This document shows, piece after piece, positions 1 through 11,799 of a stretch of 64,000 nucleotides of DNA. Numbering within the stretch: position 1 is the stretch's first letter; each line of letters starts with the position of its first letter. Under the pieces are notes generated by a model. That model ran no database searches and had not been told where the DNA came from. It was given only the letters and a program-made list of their open reading frames with translations. Location of the stretch: positions 1 through 64,000 of the forward strand of contig MCGT01000010.1 of assembly GCA_002104935.1 (NCBI GenBank), written 5' to 3'. Source of the stretch: Hesseltinella vesiculosa. Lineage: Eukaryota > Mucoromycota > Mucoromycetes > Mucorales > Cunninghamellaceae. Both the position numbers and the translations under genes were made by a program.

Positions 1-127
1 TTGCATCCTAAAGCTGATTAATAGGGCTTTCTAATGATATGTGATGTTTGTGTATTAAGAAGAAAGGCGAGTAATGAGTGTGTTCGTAAAAAATAATTGA
101 ACATCCGACCAATTTTTTGAGCCACTG

Positions 128-335
128 TAGTCGAAGGCCAACTGGAATATGAGGTGGAGCAAATTCTGGACTCCCGTGTCCGCCGCCGACAACTCCATAT
201 CTAGTGAAGTGGCTCCACTATGACGAGAGCGAAAATACCGGTACATGGGAGCCTGCCGACAACCTCGCCCACTGTGCCGACCTAGTGACCAGCTTCCACC
301 GGCGGTACCCGTCCAAGCCTAGGACACCGCTTTGA
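128..335 (+). pseudogene. Ty3/gypsy integrase C-terminal chromodomain relic
   Basis: Translation from about position 130 gives VEGQLEYEVEQILDSR followed by an RRRQLH strand. After a one-base deletion near 196-205, another frame continues with VKWLHYDES, then TWEPADNL and FHRRYPSKP, ending in TGA at 333-335. This is the order of a chromodomain (EYEVE..ILD, VKW.GY, TWEP.NL) as found at the end of chromovirus integrases. The frameshift, and the lack of any integrase core in the 127 bases upstream, show that it is a broken remnant. A polypurine tract and an LTR follow directly. I am confident about the retrotransposon origin; exact clade is not determinable here. Confidence 0.8.
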
Positions 336-345
336 GAGGGGGTAC

Positions 346-576
346 TGTCACGACCCTGCCGACACCCACGTTCCACATCATTACAGTAATTTCCGAATCT
401 CATCTACAGTACATCTCATTTACCACCATTAATTCCGACAAAATATATAAATAAAAAAGAGCCAGAATCAATTCCCTGCCCCTTTGGAATTGATTCTATA
501 TCTAAACCTCACCCTTGCGTTAGCTTTTCCTCTATCACCTCGCGAACTATCAGTCTACACCACAAGGACCGTGACA
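346..576 (+). mobile_element. 3' LTR of the Ty3/gypsy element
   Basis: A purine run (GAGAGGGGG, 334-342) sits immediately after the chromodomain stop and is the expected polypurine tract priming site. The LTR begins TGTCACG at 346 and ends CGTGACA at 570-576, so it has a 7-bp terminal inverted repeat in the TG..CA form, length about 231 bp. A TATA-like stretch (ATATATAAATAAA) lies near 440. The sequence just after the LTR, CGAACCCCC, also occurs at the end of every A module of the neighbouring tandem array, so the element may have inserted into an array-type repeat. The left LTR and the target-site duplication partner are outside the window. Confidence 0.7.
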
Positions 577-589
577 CGAACCCCCTTTT

Positions 590-3500
590 GCCACTGCTCT
601 TTTTTTTTTTTTTTTTTTCTAACTTCACCAGCTTAAACAGGCTCAACCGATCAAGAAAAACGCTTCTAAAGTTGCCCTCCCACCCGCCCGGGTAGTTTGA
701 GGCCGGTTCTGTTTTTTTTTTTTTTGCTAACTTCACCAGCTTAAACAGGCTCAACAGATCGAAAAAAACGCTTCTACCTGGCTTGCCCATGATTCGATCC
801 GTCTCGTTTTTTTAGTGCATACCCATCCATAACTGGTCTACCTTCATGCAAAAGCTCACCCCCATTGGCCCACCTTGCACCGCTTACTCTTCCCTACAGT
901 AAAAAAAAAAAAAAGCGGGTGCCGCCTTTGTTTGTTTAGGCGGACAAGCAAATGCCCTGCTTCAATTGGATACGACTCAGACAAGCTAAAAATAAAAATC
1001 CACCCTGATTGGCAGCCAACTCCGCCGATTTGTAAGGAAATGGCCTGCTGTGATTGGCTGAGGCGGCCAATGCTGAGTGTCGTTGACGTCGAATTCTGGT
1101 GGACAGAGGGGGTGGCTGGCTTGTCGGTATTAAACCGACACGTCAGTGCGCATGTCAGGAGTTCGAGGTTCACCCCCATCTTTTTTTCTTTTTTGCTATG
1201 TACCGGTAGCGGACTTTCATTTCCCCCTTTTTAGATAGTGCCTCTTTTTTTTTTTGCTAACTTCACCAGCTTAAACGGGCTCAACCGATCGAAAAAAACG
1301 CTTTTTCCTGGCTTGCCCATGATTCGATCCGCCTCGTTTTTTTAGTGCATACCCTTCCATAGATGGTCTACCTGCATACCAAAATCCACGCTCATTGGCT
1401 GCCAACTCTACCCATTTTTTTTCTTTTTGCTAACTTCACCAGCTTAAACAGGCTCAACCGATGGAAAAAAACGCTTCTACCTGACTTGCCAGTGATTCGA
1501 TCCGTCTCGTTTTTTTAGTGCATACCCATCCATAACTCGCCTACCCTCATGCAAAAGCTCACCCTCATCGGCCCACCTTGCCCGCTTACTCTTCCTCTAC
1601 CTTAAAATAAAAAAAAGCGGGTGCCGCCTTTGTTTGTTTAGGCGGACAAGCAAATGCCCTGCTTCAATTGGATACGACTCAGACAAGCTAAAAATAAACA
1701 TCCACCCTGATTGGCAGCCAACTCCGCCGATTTGTAAGGAAATAACCTGCTGTGATTGGCTGAGGCGGCCAATGCTGAGTGTCATTGAGTTGAAATCCTG
1801 GTGTACAGAGGGGACGGCTGGCCTGTCGGTATTAAACTGACACCTCAATACGCATATTAAGAGTTCGAACCTCACCCGTGACGAACCCCCTTCTTTCTTT
1901 TTTTTGCTATGTACTGGTAGCGGACTTTCATTTTCCCCTTTTTAGATAGAGCCTCTTTTTTTTTTTTTGCTAACTTCACCAGCTTAAACAGGCTCAACCG
2001 ATGGAAAAAAACGCTTCTACCTGGCTTGCCAGTGATTCGATCCGTCTCGTTTTTTTAGTGCGTACCCATCCATAACTGGTCTACCTGCATACCAAAATCC
2101 ACGCTCATTGGCAGCCAACTCTACGCATTTTTTTTCTTTTTACTAACTTCACCAGCTTAAACAGGCTCAACCGATCGAAAAAAACGCTTCTACCTGGCTT
2201 GCCAGTGATTCAATCCGCCTCGTTTTTTTAGTGCATACCCATCCATTACTGGTCTACCCTCATGCAAAAGTTCACCCCCATTGGCCCACCCTGCCCCGCT
2301 TACTCTTCCCTACAGTAAAAAAAAAAAATGCGGGTGCCGCCTTTGTTTGTTTAGGCGGACAAGCAAATGCCCTGCTTCAATTGGATACGACTCAGACAAG
2401 CTAAAAATAAACATCCACCCTGATTGGCAGCCAACTCCGCCGATTTGTAAGGAAATAACCTGCTGTGATTGGCTGAGGCGGCCAATGCTGAGTGTCATTG
2501 AGTTGAAATCCTGGTGTACAGAGGGGACGGCTGGCCTGTCGGTATTAAACTGACACCTCAATACGCATATTAAGAGTTCGAACCTCACCCGTGACGAACC
2601 CCCTTCTTTCTTTTTTTTTGCTATGTACTGGTAGCGGACTTTCATTTTCCCCTTTTTAGATAGAGCCTCTTTTTTTTTTTTTGCTAACTTCACCAGCTTA
2701 AACAGGCTCAACCGATGGAAAAAAACGCTTCTACCTGGCTTGCCAGTGATTCGATCCGTCTCGTTTTTTTAGTGCGTACCCATCCATAACTGGTCTACCT
2801 GCATACCAAAATCCACGCTCATTGGCAGCCAACTCTACGCATTTTTTTTCTTTTTACTAACTTCACCAGCTTAAACAGGCTCAACCGATCGAAAAAAACG
2901 CTTCTACCTGGCTTGCCAGTGATTCAATCCGCCTCGTTTTTTTAGTGCATACCCATCCATTACTGGTCTACCCTCATGCAAAAGTTCACCCCCATTGGCC
3001 CACCCTGCCCCGCTTACTCTTCCCTACAGTAAAAAAAAAAATGCGGGTGCCGCCTTTGTTTGTTTAGGCGGACAAGCAAATGCCCTGCTTCAATTGGATA
3101 CGACTCAGACAAGCTAAAAATAAACATCCACCCTGATTGGCAGCCAACTCCGCCGATTTGTAAGGAAATAACCTGCTGTGATTGGCTGAGGCGGCCAATG
3201 CTGAGTGTCATTGAGTTGAAATCCTGGTGTACAGAGGGGACGGCTGGCCTGTCGGTATTAAACTGACACCTCAATACGCATATTAAGAGTTCGAACCTCA
3301 CCCGTGACGAACCCCCTTCTTTCTTTTTTTTTGCTATGTACTGGTAGCGGACTTTCATTTTCCCCTTTTTAGATAGAGCCTCTTTTTTTTTTTTTGCTAA
3401 CTTCACCAGCTTAAACAGGCTCAACCGATGGAAAAAAACGCTTCTACCTGGCTTGCCAGTGATTCGATCCGTCTCGTTTTTTTAGTGCGTACCCATCCAT

Positions 3501-4128
3501 AACTGGTCTACCTGCATACCAAAATCCACGCTCATTGGCAGCCAACTCTACGCATTTTTTTCTTTTTACTAACTTCACCAGCTTAAACAGGCTCAACCGA
3601 TCGAAAAAAACGCTTCTACCTGGCTTGCCAGTGATTCAATCCGCCTCGTTTTTTTAGTGCATACCCATCCATTACTGGTCTACCCTCATGCAAAAGTTCA
3701 CCCCCATTGGCCCACCCTGCCCCGCTTACTCTTCCCTACAGTAAAAAAAAAATGCGGGTGCCGCCTTTGTTTGTTTAGGCGGAGGAGCAAATGCCTTGCT
3801 TCAATTGGATAAGACTACTCCGCTCTTTTTTGCTGATGGTACCGATATAGAAAAAAGGTGGCCGACCGTGTCCGACAGAAGCACCCGACACATTTGCCCG
3901 ACACTGCCCGACACTGCCCGGTAAAATCGCTATATTTGGATGTTTGTGTAACATTTTCGGGGGTATGATCGGGTCTAAATTATGGCTATAAAACCAGGAT
4001 TGCTAGCGTATTTGCCAGAATTGGGCGCTTTAAACTGCATGTTCAGAGTTCGAACCTCACCCGTGACGAACCCCTGGCTTTCTCCCGGATGGATCTGTCG
4101 GTAAGACAGGACCAATCAGGAGTTTTTG

Positions 4129-4163
<35 letters not shown>

Positions 4164-7100
4164 CTGGCATGTTCTTTTTTACTGTAGTTGTACAGTACTT
4201 TGCGCTAAAAAAAATAAAAAAAAATAAAGTGACGTCGTTTCTTTAAGCGGAGGGGTCAAAACTCTACCCATTTTTTTCTTTTTGCTAACTTCACCAGCTT
4301 AAACAGGCTCAACCGGTGGAAAAAAACGCTTCTACCTGGCTTGCCCGTGATTCGAACCCACTCGTTTTTTTAGTGCATACCCACCCATAACTGGTCTACC
4401 TGCACACCAAAATCCACGCTCATTGGCTGCCAACTCTACCCATTTTTTTCCTTTTTGCTAACTTCACCAGCTTAAACAGGCTCAACCGATGGAAAAAAAC
4501 GCTTCTACCTGACTTGCCAGTGATTCGATCCGTCTCGTTTTTTTAGTGCATACCCATCCATAACTCGCCTACCCTCATGCAAAAGCTCACCCTCATCGGC
4601 CCACCTTGCCCCGCTTACTCTTCCTCTACCTTAAAATAAAAAAAAGCGGGTGCCGCCTTTGTTTGTTTAGGCGGACAAGCAAATGCCCTGCTTCAATTGG
4701 ATACGACTCAGACAAGCTAAAAATAAACATCCACCCTGATTGGCAGCCAACTCCGCCGATTTGTAAGGAAATAACCTGCTGTGATTGGCTGAGGCGGCCA
4801 ATGCTGAGTGTCATTGAGTTGAAATCCTGGTGTACAGAGGGGACGGCTGGCCTGTCGGTATTAAACTGACACCTCAATACGCATATTAAGAGTTCGAACC
4901 TCACCCGTGACGAACCCCCTTCTTTCTTTTTTTTTGCTATGTACTGGTAGCGGACTTTCATTTTCCCCTTTTTAGATAGAGCCTCTTTTTTTTTTTTTGC
5001 TAACTTCACCAGCTTAAACAGGCTCAACCGATGGAAAAAAACGCTTCTACCTGGCTTGCCAGTGATTCAATCCGCCTCGTTTTTTTAGTGCATACCCATC
5101 CATTACTGGTCTACCCTCATGCAAAAGTTCACCCCCATTGGCCCACCCTGCCCCGCTTACTCTTCCCTACAGTAAAAAAAAAAAATGCGGGTGCCGCCTT
5201 TGTTTGTTTAGGCGGACAAGCAAATGCCCTGCTTCAATTGGATACGACTCAGACAAGCTAAAAATAAACATCCACCCTGATTGGCAGCCAACTCCGCCGA
5301 TTTGTAAGGAAATAACCTGCTGTGATTGGCTGAGGCGGCCAATGCTGAGTGTCATTGAGTTGAAATCCTGGTGTACAGAGGGGACGGCTGGCCTGTCGGT
5401 ATTAAACTGACACCTCAATACGCATATTAAGAGTTCGAACCTCACCCGTGACGAACCCCCTTCTTTCTTTTTTTTTGCTATGTACTGGTAGCGGACTTTC
5501 ATTTTCCCCTTTTTAGATAGAGCCTCTTTTTTTTTTTTTGCTAACTTCACCAGCTTAAACAGGCTCAACCGATGGAAAAAAACGCTTCTACCTGGCTTGC
5601 CAGTGATTCGATCCGTCTCGTTTTTTTAGTGCGTACCCATCCATAACTGGTCTACCTGCATACCAAAATCCACGCTCATTGGCAGCCAACTCTACGCATT
5701 TTTTTTCTTTTTACTAACTTCACCAGCTTAAACAGGCTCAACCGATCGAAAAAAACGCTTCTACCTGGCTTGCCAGTGATTCAATCCGCCTCGTTTTTTT
5801 AGTGCATACCCATCCATTACTGGTCTACCCTCATGCAAAAGTTCACCCCCATTGGCCCACCCTGCCCCGCTTACTCTTCCCTACAGTAAAAAAAAAAAAT
5901 GCGGGTGCCGCCTTTGTTTGTTTAGGCGGACAAGCAAATGCCCTGCTTCAATTGGATACGACTCAGACAAGCTAAAAATAAACATCCACCCTGATTGGCA
6001 GCCAACTCCGCCGATTTGTAAGGAAATAACCTGCTGTGATTGGCTGAGGCGGCCAATGCTGAGTGTCATTGAGTTGAAATCCTGGTGTACAGAGGGGACG
6101 GCTGGCCTGTCGGTATTAAACTGACACCTCAATACGCATATTAAGAGTTCGAACCTCACCCGTGACGAACCCCCTTCTTTCTTTTTTTTTGCTATGTACT
6201 GGTAGCGGACTTTCATTTTCCCCTTTTTAGATAGAGCCTCTTTTTTTTTTTTTGCTAACTTCACCAGCTTAAACAGGCTCAACCGATGGAAAAAAACGCT
6301 TCTACCTGGCTTGCCAGTGATTCGATCCGTCTCGTTTTTTTAGTGCGTACCCATCCATAACTGGTCTACCTGCATACCAAAATCCACGCTCATTGGCTGC
6401 CAACTCTACCCATTTTTTTCCTTTTTGCTAACTTCACCAGCTTAAACAGGCTCAACCGATGGAAAAAAACGCTTCTACCTGACTTGCCAGTGATTCGATC
6501 CGTCTCGTTTTTTTAGTGCATACCCATCCATAACTCGCCTACCCTCATGCAAAAGCTCACCCTCATCGGCCCACCTTGCCCCGCTTACTCTTCCTCTACC
6601 TTAAAATAAAAAAAAGCGGGTGCCGCCTTTGTTTGTTTAGGCGGACAAGCAAATGCCCTGCTTCAATTGGATACGACTCAGACAAGCTAAAAATAAACAT
6701 CCACCCTGATTGGCAGCCAACTCCGCCGATTTGTAAGGAAATAACCTGCTGTGATTGGCTGAGGCGGCCAATGCTGAGTGTCATTGAGTTGAAATCCTGG
6801 TGTACAGAGGGACGGCTGGCCTGTCGGTATTAAACTGACACCTCAATACGCATATTAAGAGTTCGAACCTCACCCGTGACGAACCCCCTTCTTTCTTTTT
6901 TTTTGCTATGTACTGGTAGCGGACTTTCATTTTCCCCTTTTTAGATAGAGCCTCTTTTTTTTTTTTTGCTAACTTCACCAGCTTAAACAGGCTCAACCGA
7001 TGGAAAAAAACGCTTCTACCTGGCTTGCCAGTGATTCGATCCGTCTCGTTTTTTTTAGTGCGTACCCATCCATAACTGGTCTACCTGCATACCAAAATCC

Positions 7101-9300
7101 ACGCTCATTGGCAGCCAACTCTACGCATTTTTTTCTTTTTACTAACTTCACCAGCTTAAACAGGCTCAACCGATCGAAAAAAACGCTTCTACCTGGCTTG
7201 CCAGTGATTCAATCCGCCTCGTTTTTTTAGTGCATACCCATCCATTACTGGTCTACCCTCATGCAAAAGTTCACCCCCATTGGCCCACCCTGCCCCGCTT
7301 ACTCTTCCCTACAGTAAAAAAAAAAAATGCGGGTGCCGCCTTTGTTTGTTTAGGCGGACAAGCAAATGCCCTGCTTCAATTGGATACGACTCAGACAAGC
7401 TAAAAATAAACATCCACCCTGATTGGCAGCCAACTCCGCCGATTTGTAAGGAAATAACCTGCTGTGATTGGCTGAGGCGGCCAATGCTGAGTGTCATTGA
7501 GTTGAAATCCTGGTGTACAGAGGGGACGGCTGGCCTGTCGGTATTAAACTGACACCTCAATACGCATATTAAGAGTTCGAACCTCACCCGTGACGAACCC
7601 CCTTCTTTCTTTTTTTTTGCTATGTACTGGTAGCGGACTTTCATTTTCCCCTTTTTAGATAGAGCCTCTTTTTTTTTTTTTGCTAACTTCACCAGCTTAA
7701 ACAGGCTCAACCGATGGAAAAAAACGCTTCTACCTGGCTTGCCAGTGATTCGATCCGTCTCGTTTTTTTAGTGCGTACCCATCCATAACTGGTCTACTGC
7801 ATACCAAAATCCACGCTCATTGGCTGCCAACTCTACCATTTTTTTCCTTTTTGCTAACTCACCAGCTTAAACAGGCTCAACCGATGGAAAAAACGCTTCT
7901 ACCTGACTGCCAGTGATTCGATCCGTCTCGTTTTTTAGTGCATACCATCCATAACTCGCCTACCCTCATGCAAAAGCTCACCCTCATCGGCCCACCTTGC
8001 CCCGCTTACTCTTCCTCTACCTTAAAATAAAAAAAAGCGGGTGCCGCCTTTGTTTGTTTAGGCGGACAAGCAAATGCCCTGCTTCAATTGGATACGACTC
8101 AGACAAGCTAAAAATAAACATCCACCCTGATTGGCAGCCAACTCCGCCGATTTGTAAGGAAATAACCTGCTGTGATTGGCTGAGGCGGCCAATGCTGAGT
8201 GTCATTGAGTTGAAATCCTGGTGTACAGAGGGGACGGCTGGCCTGTCGGTATTAAACTGACACCTCAATACGCATATTAAGAGTTCGAACCTCACCCGTG
8301 ACGAACCCCCTTCTTTCTTTTTTTTTGCTATGTACTGGTAGCGGACTTTCATTTTCCCCTTTTTAGATAGAGCCTCTTTTTTTTTTTTGCTAACTTCACC
8401 AGCTTAAACAGGCTCAACCGATGGAAAAAAACGCTTCTACCTGGCTTGCCAGTGATTCGATCCGTCTCGTTTTTTTAGTGCGTACCCATCCATAACTGGT
8501 CTACCTGCATACCAAAATCCACGCTCATTGGCAGCCAACTCTACGCATTTTTTTCTTTTTACTAACTTCACCAGCTTAAACAGGCTCAACCGATCGAAAA
8601 AAACGCTTCTACCTGGCTTGCCAGTGATTCAATCCGCCTCGTTTTTTTAGTGCATACCCATCCATTACTGGTCTACCCTCATGCAAAAGTTCACCCCCAT
8701 TGGCCCACCCTGCCCCGCTTACTCTTCCCTACAGTAAAAAAAAAAAATGCGGGTGCCGCCTTTGTTTGTTTAGGCGGACAAGCAAATGCCCTGCTTCAAT
8801 TGGATACGACTCAGACAAGCTAAAAATAAACATCCACCCTGATTGGCAGCCAACTCCGCCGATTTGTAAGGAAATAACCTGCTGTGATTGGCTGAGGCGG
8901 CCAATGCTGAGTGTCATTGAGTTGAAATCCTGGTGTACAGAGGGGACGGCTGGCCTGTCGGTATTAAACTGACACCTCAATACGCATATTAAGAGTTCGA
9001 ACCTCACCCGTGACGAACCCCCTTCTTTCTTTTTTTTTGCTATGTACTGGTAGCGGACTTTCATTTTCCCCTTTTTAGATAGAGCCTCTTTTTTTTTTTT
9101 TGCTAACTTCACCAGCTTAAACAGGCTCAACCGATGGAAAAAAACGCTTCTACCTGGCTTGCCAGTGATTCAATCCGCCTCGTTTTTTTAGTGCATACCC
9201 ATCCATTACTGGTCTACCCTCATGCAAAAGTTCACCCCCATTGGCCCACCCTGCCCCGCTTACTCTTCCCTACAGTAAAAAAAAAAAATGCGGGTGCCGC
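590..9300. repeat. 714-bp-period tandem array (A module plus B modules)
   Basis: The landmark GCGGGTGCCGCC occurs at 915, 1617, 2330, 3043, 3754, 4646, 5187, 5901, 6616, 7329, 8037, 8749 and 9290. Spacings are mostly 702-715 bp, with 541 bp at 4646-5187 and 8749-9290. Each unit is a ~370-bp A module followed by a ~173-bp B module (starting AACTTCACCAGCTTAAACAG), usually twice; the 541-bp units have one B. There are eleven full A modules and two truncated ones (3754, 9290). Copies from 1617 on are nearly identical; the copy at 915 is more diverged. ORFs of 60-136 codons read through both strands but only reflect the conserved repeat and run into poly-A/T, so I do not call genes. Each A module ends with AGTTCGAACCTCAC, which fits a Pol III B-box core. 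Confidence 0.95.
3815..4250. other. Foreign segment interrupting the tandem array
   Basis: The A module that starts at 3754 breaks off near 3815 and is replaced by unrelated sequence. This includes short CCCGACACTG repeats around 3885-3920, a 30-nt T run near 4131-4160 and A-rich DNA to 4240, before the array resumes with a B module. Within it, at about 4030-4075, the terminal ~35 bp of the A module (TTTAAACTGCATG, then AGTTCGAACCTCACCCGTG) reappears. The insertion is therefore chimeric and not a clean transposon. No gene is visible. Confidence 0.6.
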
Positions 9301-9419
9301 TCTTATTAATTAATGCGGCATCGGAGATGTAAAAAAATGCCTTTCAAGCCCGTGGCATGGCCATGCGGCGTTGTTTGAATTTCTTTTTTTTTTTCCAGCA
9401 TGGTTTTTTTTTTTCCAGC

Positions 9420-11790
9420 TTAAAAAAAACCATGCTGATGCCTGTTTAATACTGTGCGCCATATTGGAGGCGTGTTGTCTACAGCATTATGCGTACCGTA
9501 TGGATAGATGGATGAGTGGATGGATGGATGCGATTGGCGTGAATACAGCATGCTCTTTTTCCTGGCAACCTGCAAGCTCATGCTGTACCTACCGTAAGCT
9601 GGACTTCTTCCTTTAATTTTCTTCTCATATTATGTGTTTGGCTTTATTATTTGCATTTCATGCTTTTCCTTTTTATCATTGACTCTTTTAATCTACTTGA
9701 TTTTTTTTGGAGTAGTTAATGTCAATCAACAAATCAAGAAAATCTTGAAAGTTTGGGCATAATGGAATTGAAGAACGGTATATTTGCAACATTTATTGTA
9801 GTATATTGATCTCATTAAAAGATTAGAAAAGCAGGGCAGGTGATGAAAAAAGGTAGGTTTATTTTCATGAAAATATGATTTACGTTCAAGATGGAAAAGC
9901 ATTCTACAGGATTCATGTAAAGAAATGAAAGAGATGGGTGTGAGAATGAGCGAGAATTGTGCTATGGTTTTTATTGGTACGAAGATCCTATTCGTATATT
10001 TTCCTTCAAAAACAGCTGAACCAGCTGCTGCTTACCGTTTTCTGCTCGGGTTGTAGTCTTGCTAGGATCATGACCTAGTAAGCTGTTTGATTTTTGACAT
10101 GGTTTCGTCAATCGTACAGGAGAGTTTGGTAACATGTTGAAAAGATTATGCTTGGAGTAGGAAAAGTGTTTAGGTTGATTTTGTGGTTTCGTCGGCATTG
10201 TGTCTTATGAGTCTGGGTACGATTTTACCCCAGATACGACACATTCTACACGATTAGTTAACGTATGTTGAAAGTGTTGGTGAGTAATACTGTATCTTTA
10301 TTAAGGTAAGGGTGGCATCTGCTAGATTAATATCAAGAGGATGCAGCAGAAAAAAAAAAAAGGGGGGGGGAAGAGCAAAAAAAAAAAAAAATGGCCGGGC
10401 TAGTTTTTTTTTTCTCGTCTTTCTTCTTCACATATGATTTAATGCTACAATGGTAATATAACAACAGCTTATTACATTTATTGTGTTTGCCTTTTTTGAT
10501 TACTTCTTTTATAGCCAAACTTTTACCAATGCCAAAACTGCAGCACCTCGTTTGAAAAAAAACGTGAGAGAGACTTGCATGTACTCACTGCCCATAATAA
10601 AATCGGACCTTTGGATCTGATGGTAAGATAGCTTCACTAAGCTTTGAATCAGTTTACTGAAAAAATAACTTATTTTTTGTCAATAGACCATCCCACAACT
10701 GTTTATTTGAACGGGGATTTGCGCTTTGAATGTCGCTGTGGCAAGTCTTATTCACCTTCCTCAAACAGATCCTTCAGACAGCATGCCCTGGCCTGCAATG
10801 TGATAGGATTCGAAGAAACTCTCAATGAAGACAAATTGCTGAAGAAGGTAAGATGTGTTTGCATCTTACCCATTCTTTTTTCATTAGAGGCTGCGGAAGC
10901 TCTCTTGAAAGATCGCCATCGCGTACCCAACGTTGCTCGACTTGTTCACCACCCCCTATCCTATCCTTTGAAGCTGGCATTGTGGACGTAGCAGACATCC
11001 AGACCTTTTACAAGTCATTCCGTGCCTGTGACAGCGAAATCGTGGGCCTCACTTACATGCCGGCAAGAAATGCAGCCTCTGCCAACAACTCCTTTTTTTT
11101 TGTGAACTGAACAGATCATGTGCAAGCATTTCTATGCCATGCATCGAGGCAAACTTGACCAGCTGTCTCATGCTGACGCTCTGAAGTCCTTTTCTGATGC
11201 GCACCCTGTCCAGCGCTTGTTCAACCGTCGCGCTGATCTCTGCTATGGTGTTGCTGGTAGCAGCGCAGTAACCGAAGTTGAGGACAAGATGGTGCATGAC
11301 TCTTCAACTTCTTCACCATCTCGTTCACCATCCCTGTCAGCCAACAACGACATGGACAACGCCTCTATTCTGGATCAACTTGGCACCATTCTCCATGACG
11401 CCTGCAATGAAATCTCCTCCACCGATGTCACCCACGATCTCGACTGGTTTTTTTCTCACCAACGGTGGGACCGCATTGTACAGCAAGTTGACCAGCAGGA
11501 CTCGGGACTGATCAGGGCCATGATGCATAGAAACGCCCAGCACCACCAGGCGGTTAACCTTGCTTGCATGCGTTACTTTTTCGGTCCCCAAAACGCCCAC
11601 AGTGCTCTCTACATCCCAGCTCATGACTTTTATGTCCTTCGCCACGTCTTGAAAGAGAGGGCTAAAGTGGAAAAGTGTAACTGACATTTTTTTTTTCCAA
11701 TGGGCCAGATCTCCAGACCGAAGGGCTTGCTTTGTTCCAGAACGACAAGACAGCTGTGGAGCATACCAGAGTGTGTACGCGAGTGATTTT
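9420..11790 (+). repeat. Segmental duplication, copy 1
   Basis: The stretch from AAAAAACCATGCTGAT (about 9425) to GAGTGTGTACGCGAGTGAT (about 11785) is collinear with 13040-15390, in direct orientation, about 3.6 kb apart. Matching landmarks include GAATTGTGCTATGGTTTTTATT (split here for length) near 9950 and 13310, the ATGTTGAAAGTGTTG start exon near 10265 and 13651, and the zinc-finger exons. Homology stops abruptly at about 11790, where copy 2 continues into the recombinase domain. The first ~240 bp of copy 1 also hold a GATG-type microsatellite (9498-9535). Confidence 0.85.
10516..11790 (+). pseudogene. Truncated paralogue of the C2H2/tyrosine-recombinase gene
   Basis: This is the 5' half of the gene seen intact at 13651-17880. 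Exons encoding FYQCQNCSTSFEKKRERDL and FECRCGKSYSPSS are retained. It is disabled in several ways. About 40 codons (the segment with ILYQQGM and CYVCKEAV in copy 2) are deleted between 10855 and 10885. A few extra bases near 10960 shift the frame. The acceptor AG before the exon starting GGGCCAG is changed to AA (about 11699). Homology ends near 11790, removing the entire recombinase domain. A 188-codon ORF (11118-11684) covering LDQLSHADALKSFSDAHPV and LDWFFSHQRWDRIV is the largest surviving piece. Confidence 0.8.
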
Positions 11791-11799
11791 TGTTCTTGA

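Noticed and set aside
1108..1177. A tRNA gene (complementary 7-bp ends 70 nt apart and a B-box-like motif)
   Set aside because: The internal hairpin lies at the wrong distance for an anticodon arm, the loop lacks the expected U33, and the T arm does not pair. At best it is a tRNA-derived relic.
875..9130. Repeated 60-136 codon ORFs on both strands of the tandem array, nearly identical from unit to unit
   Set aside because: They overlap each other on opposite strands, run into poly-A/T encoded Lys/Phe, lack any domain, and are explained by copy-to-copy identity of the satellite rather than coding constraint.
915..9300. CRISPR array
   Set aside because: Repeats are ~714 bp with no short unique spacers and the genome is eukaryotic (introns).
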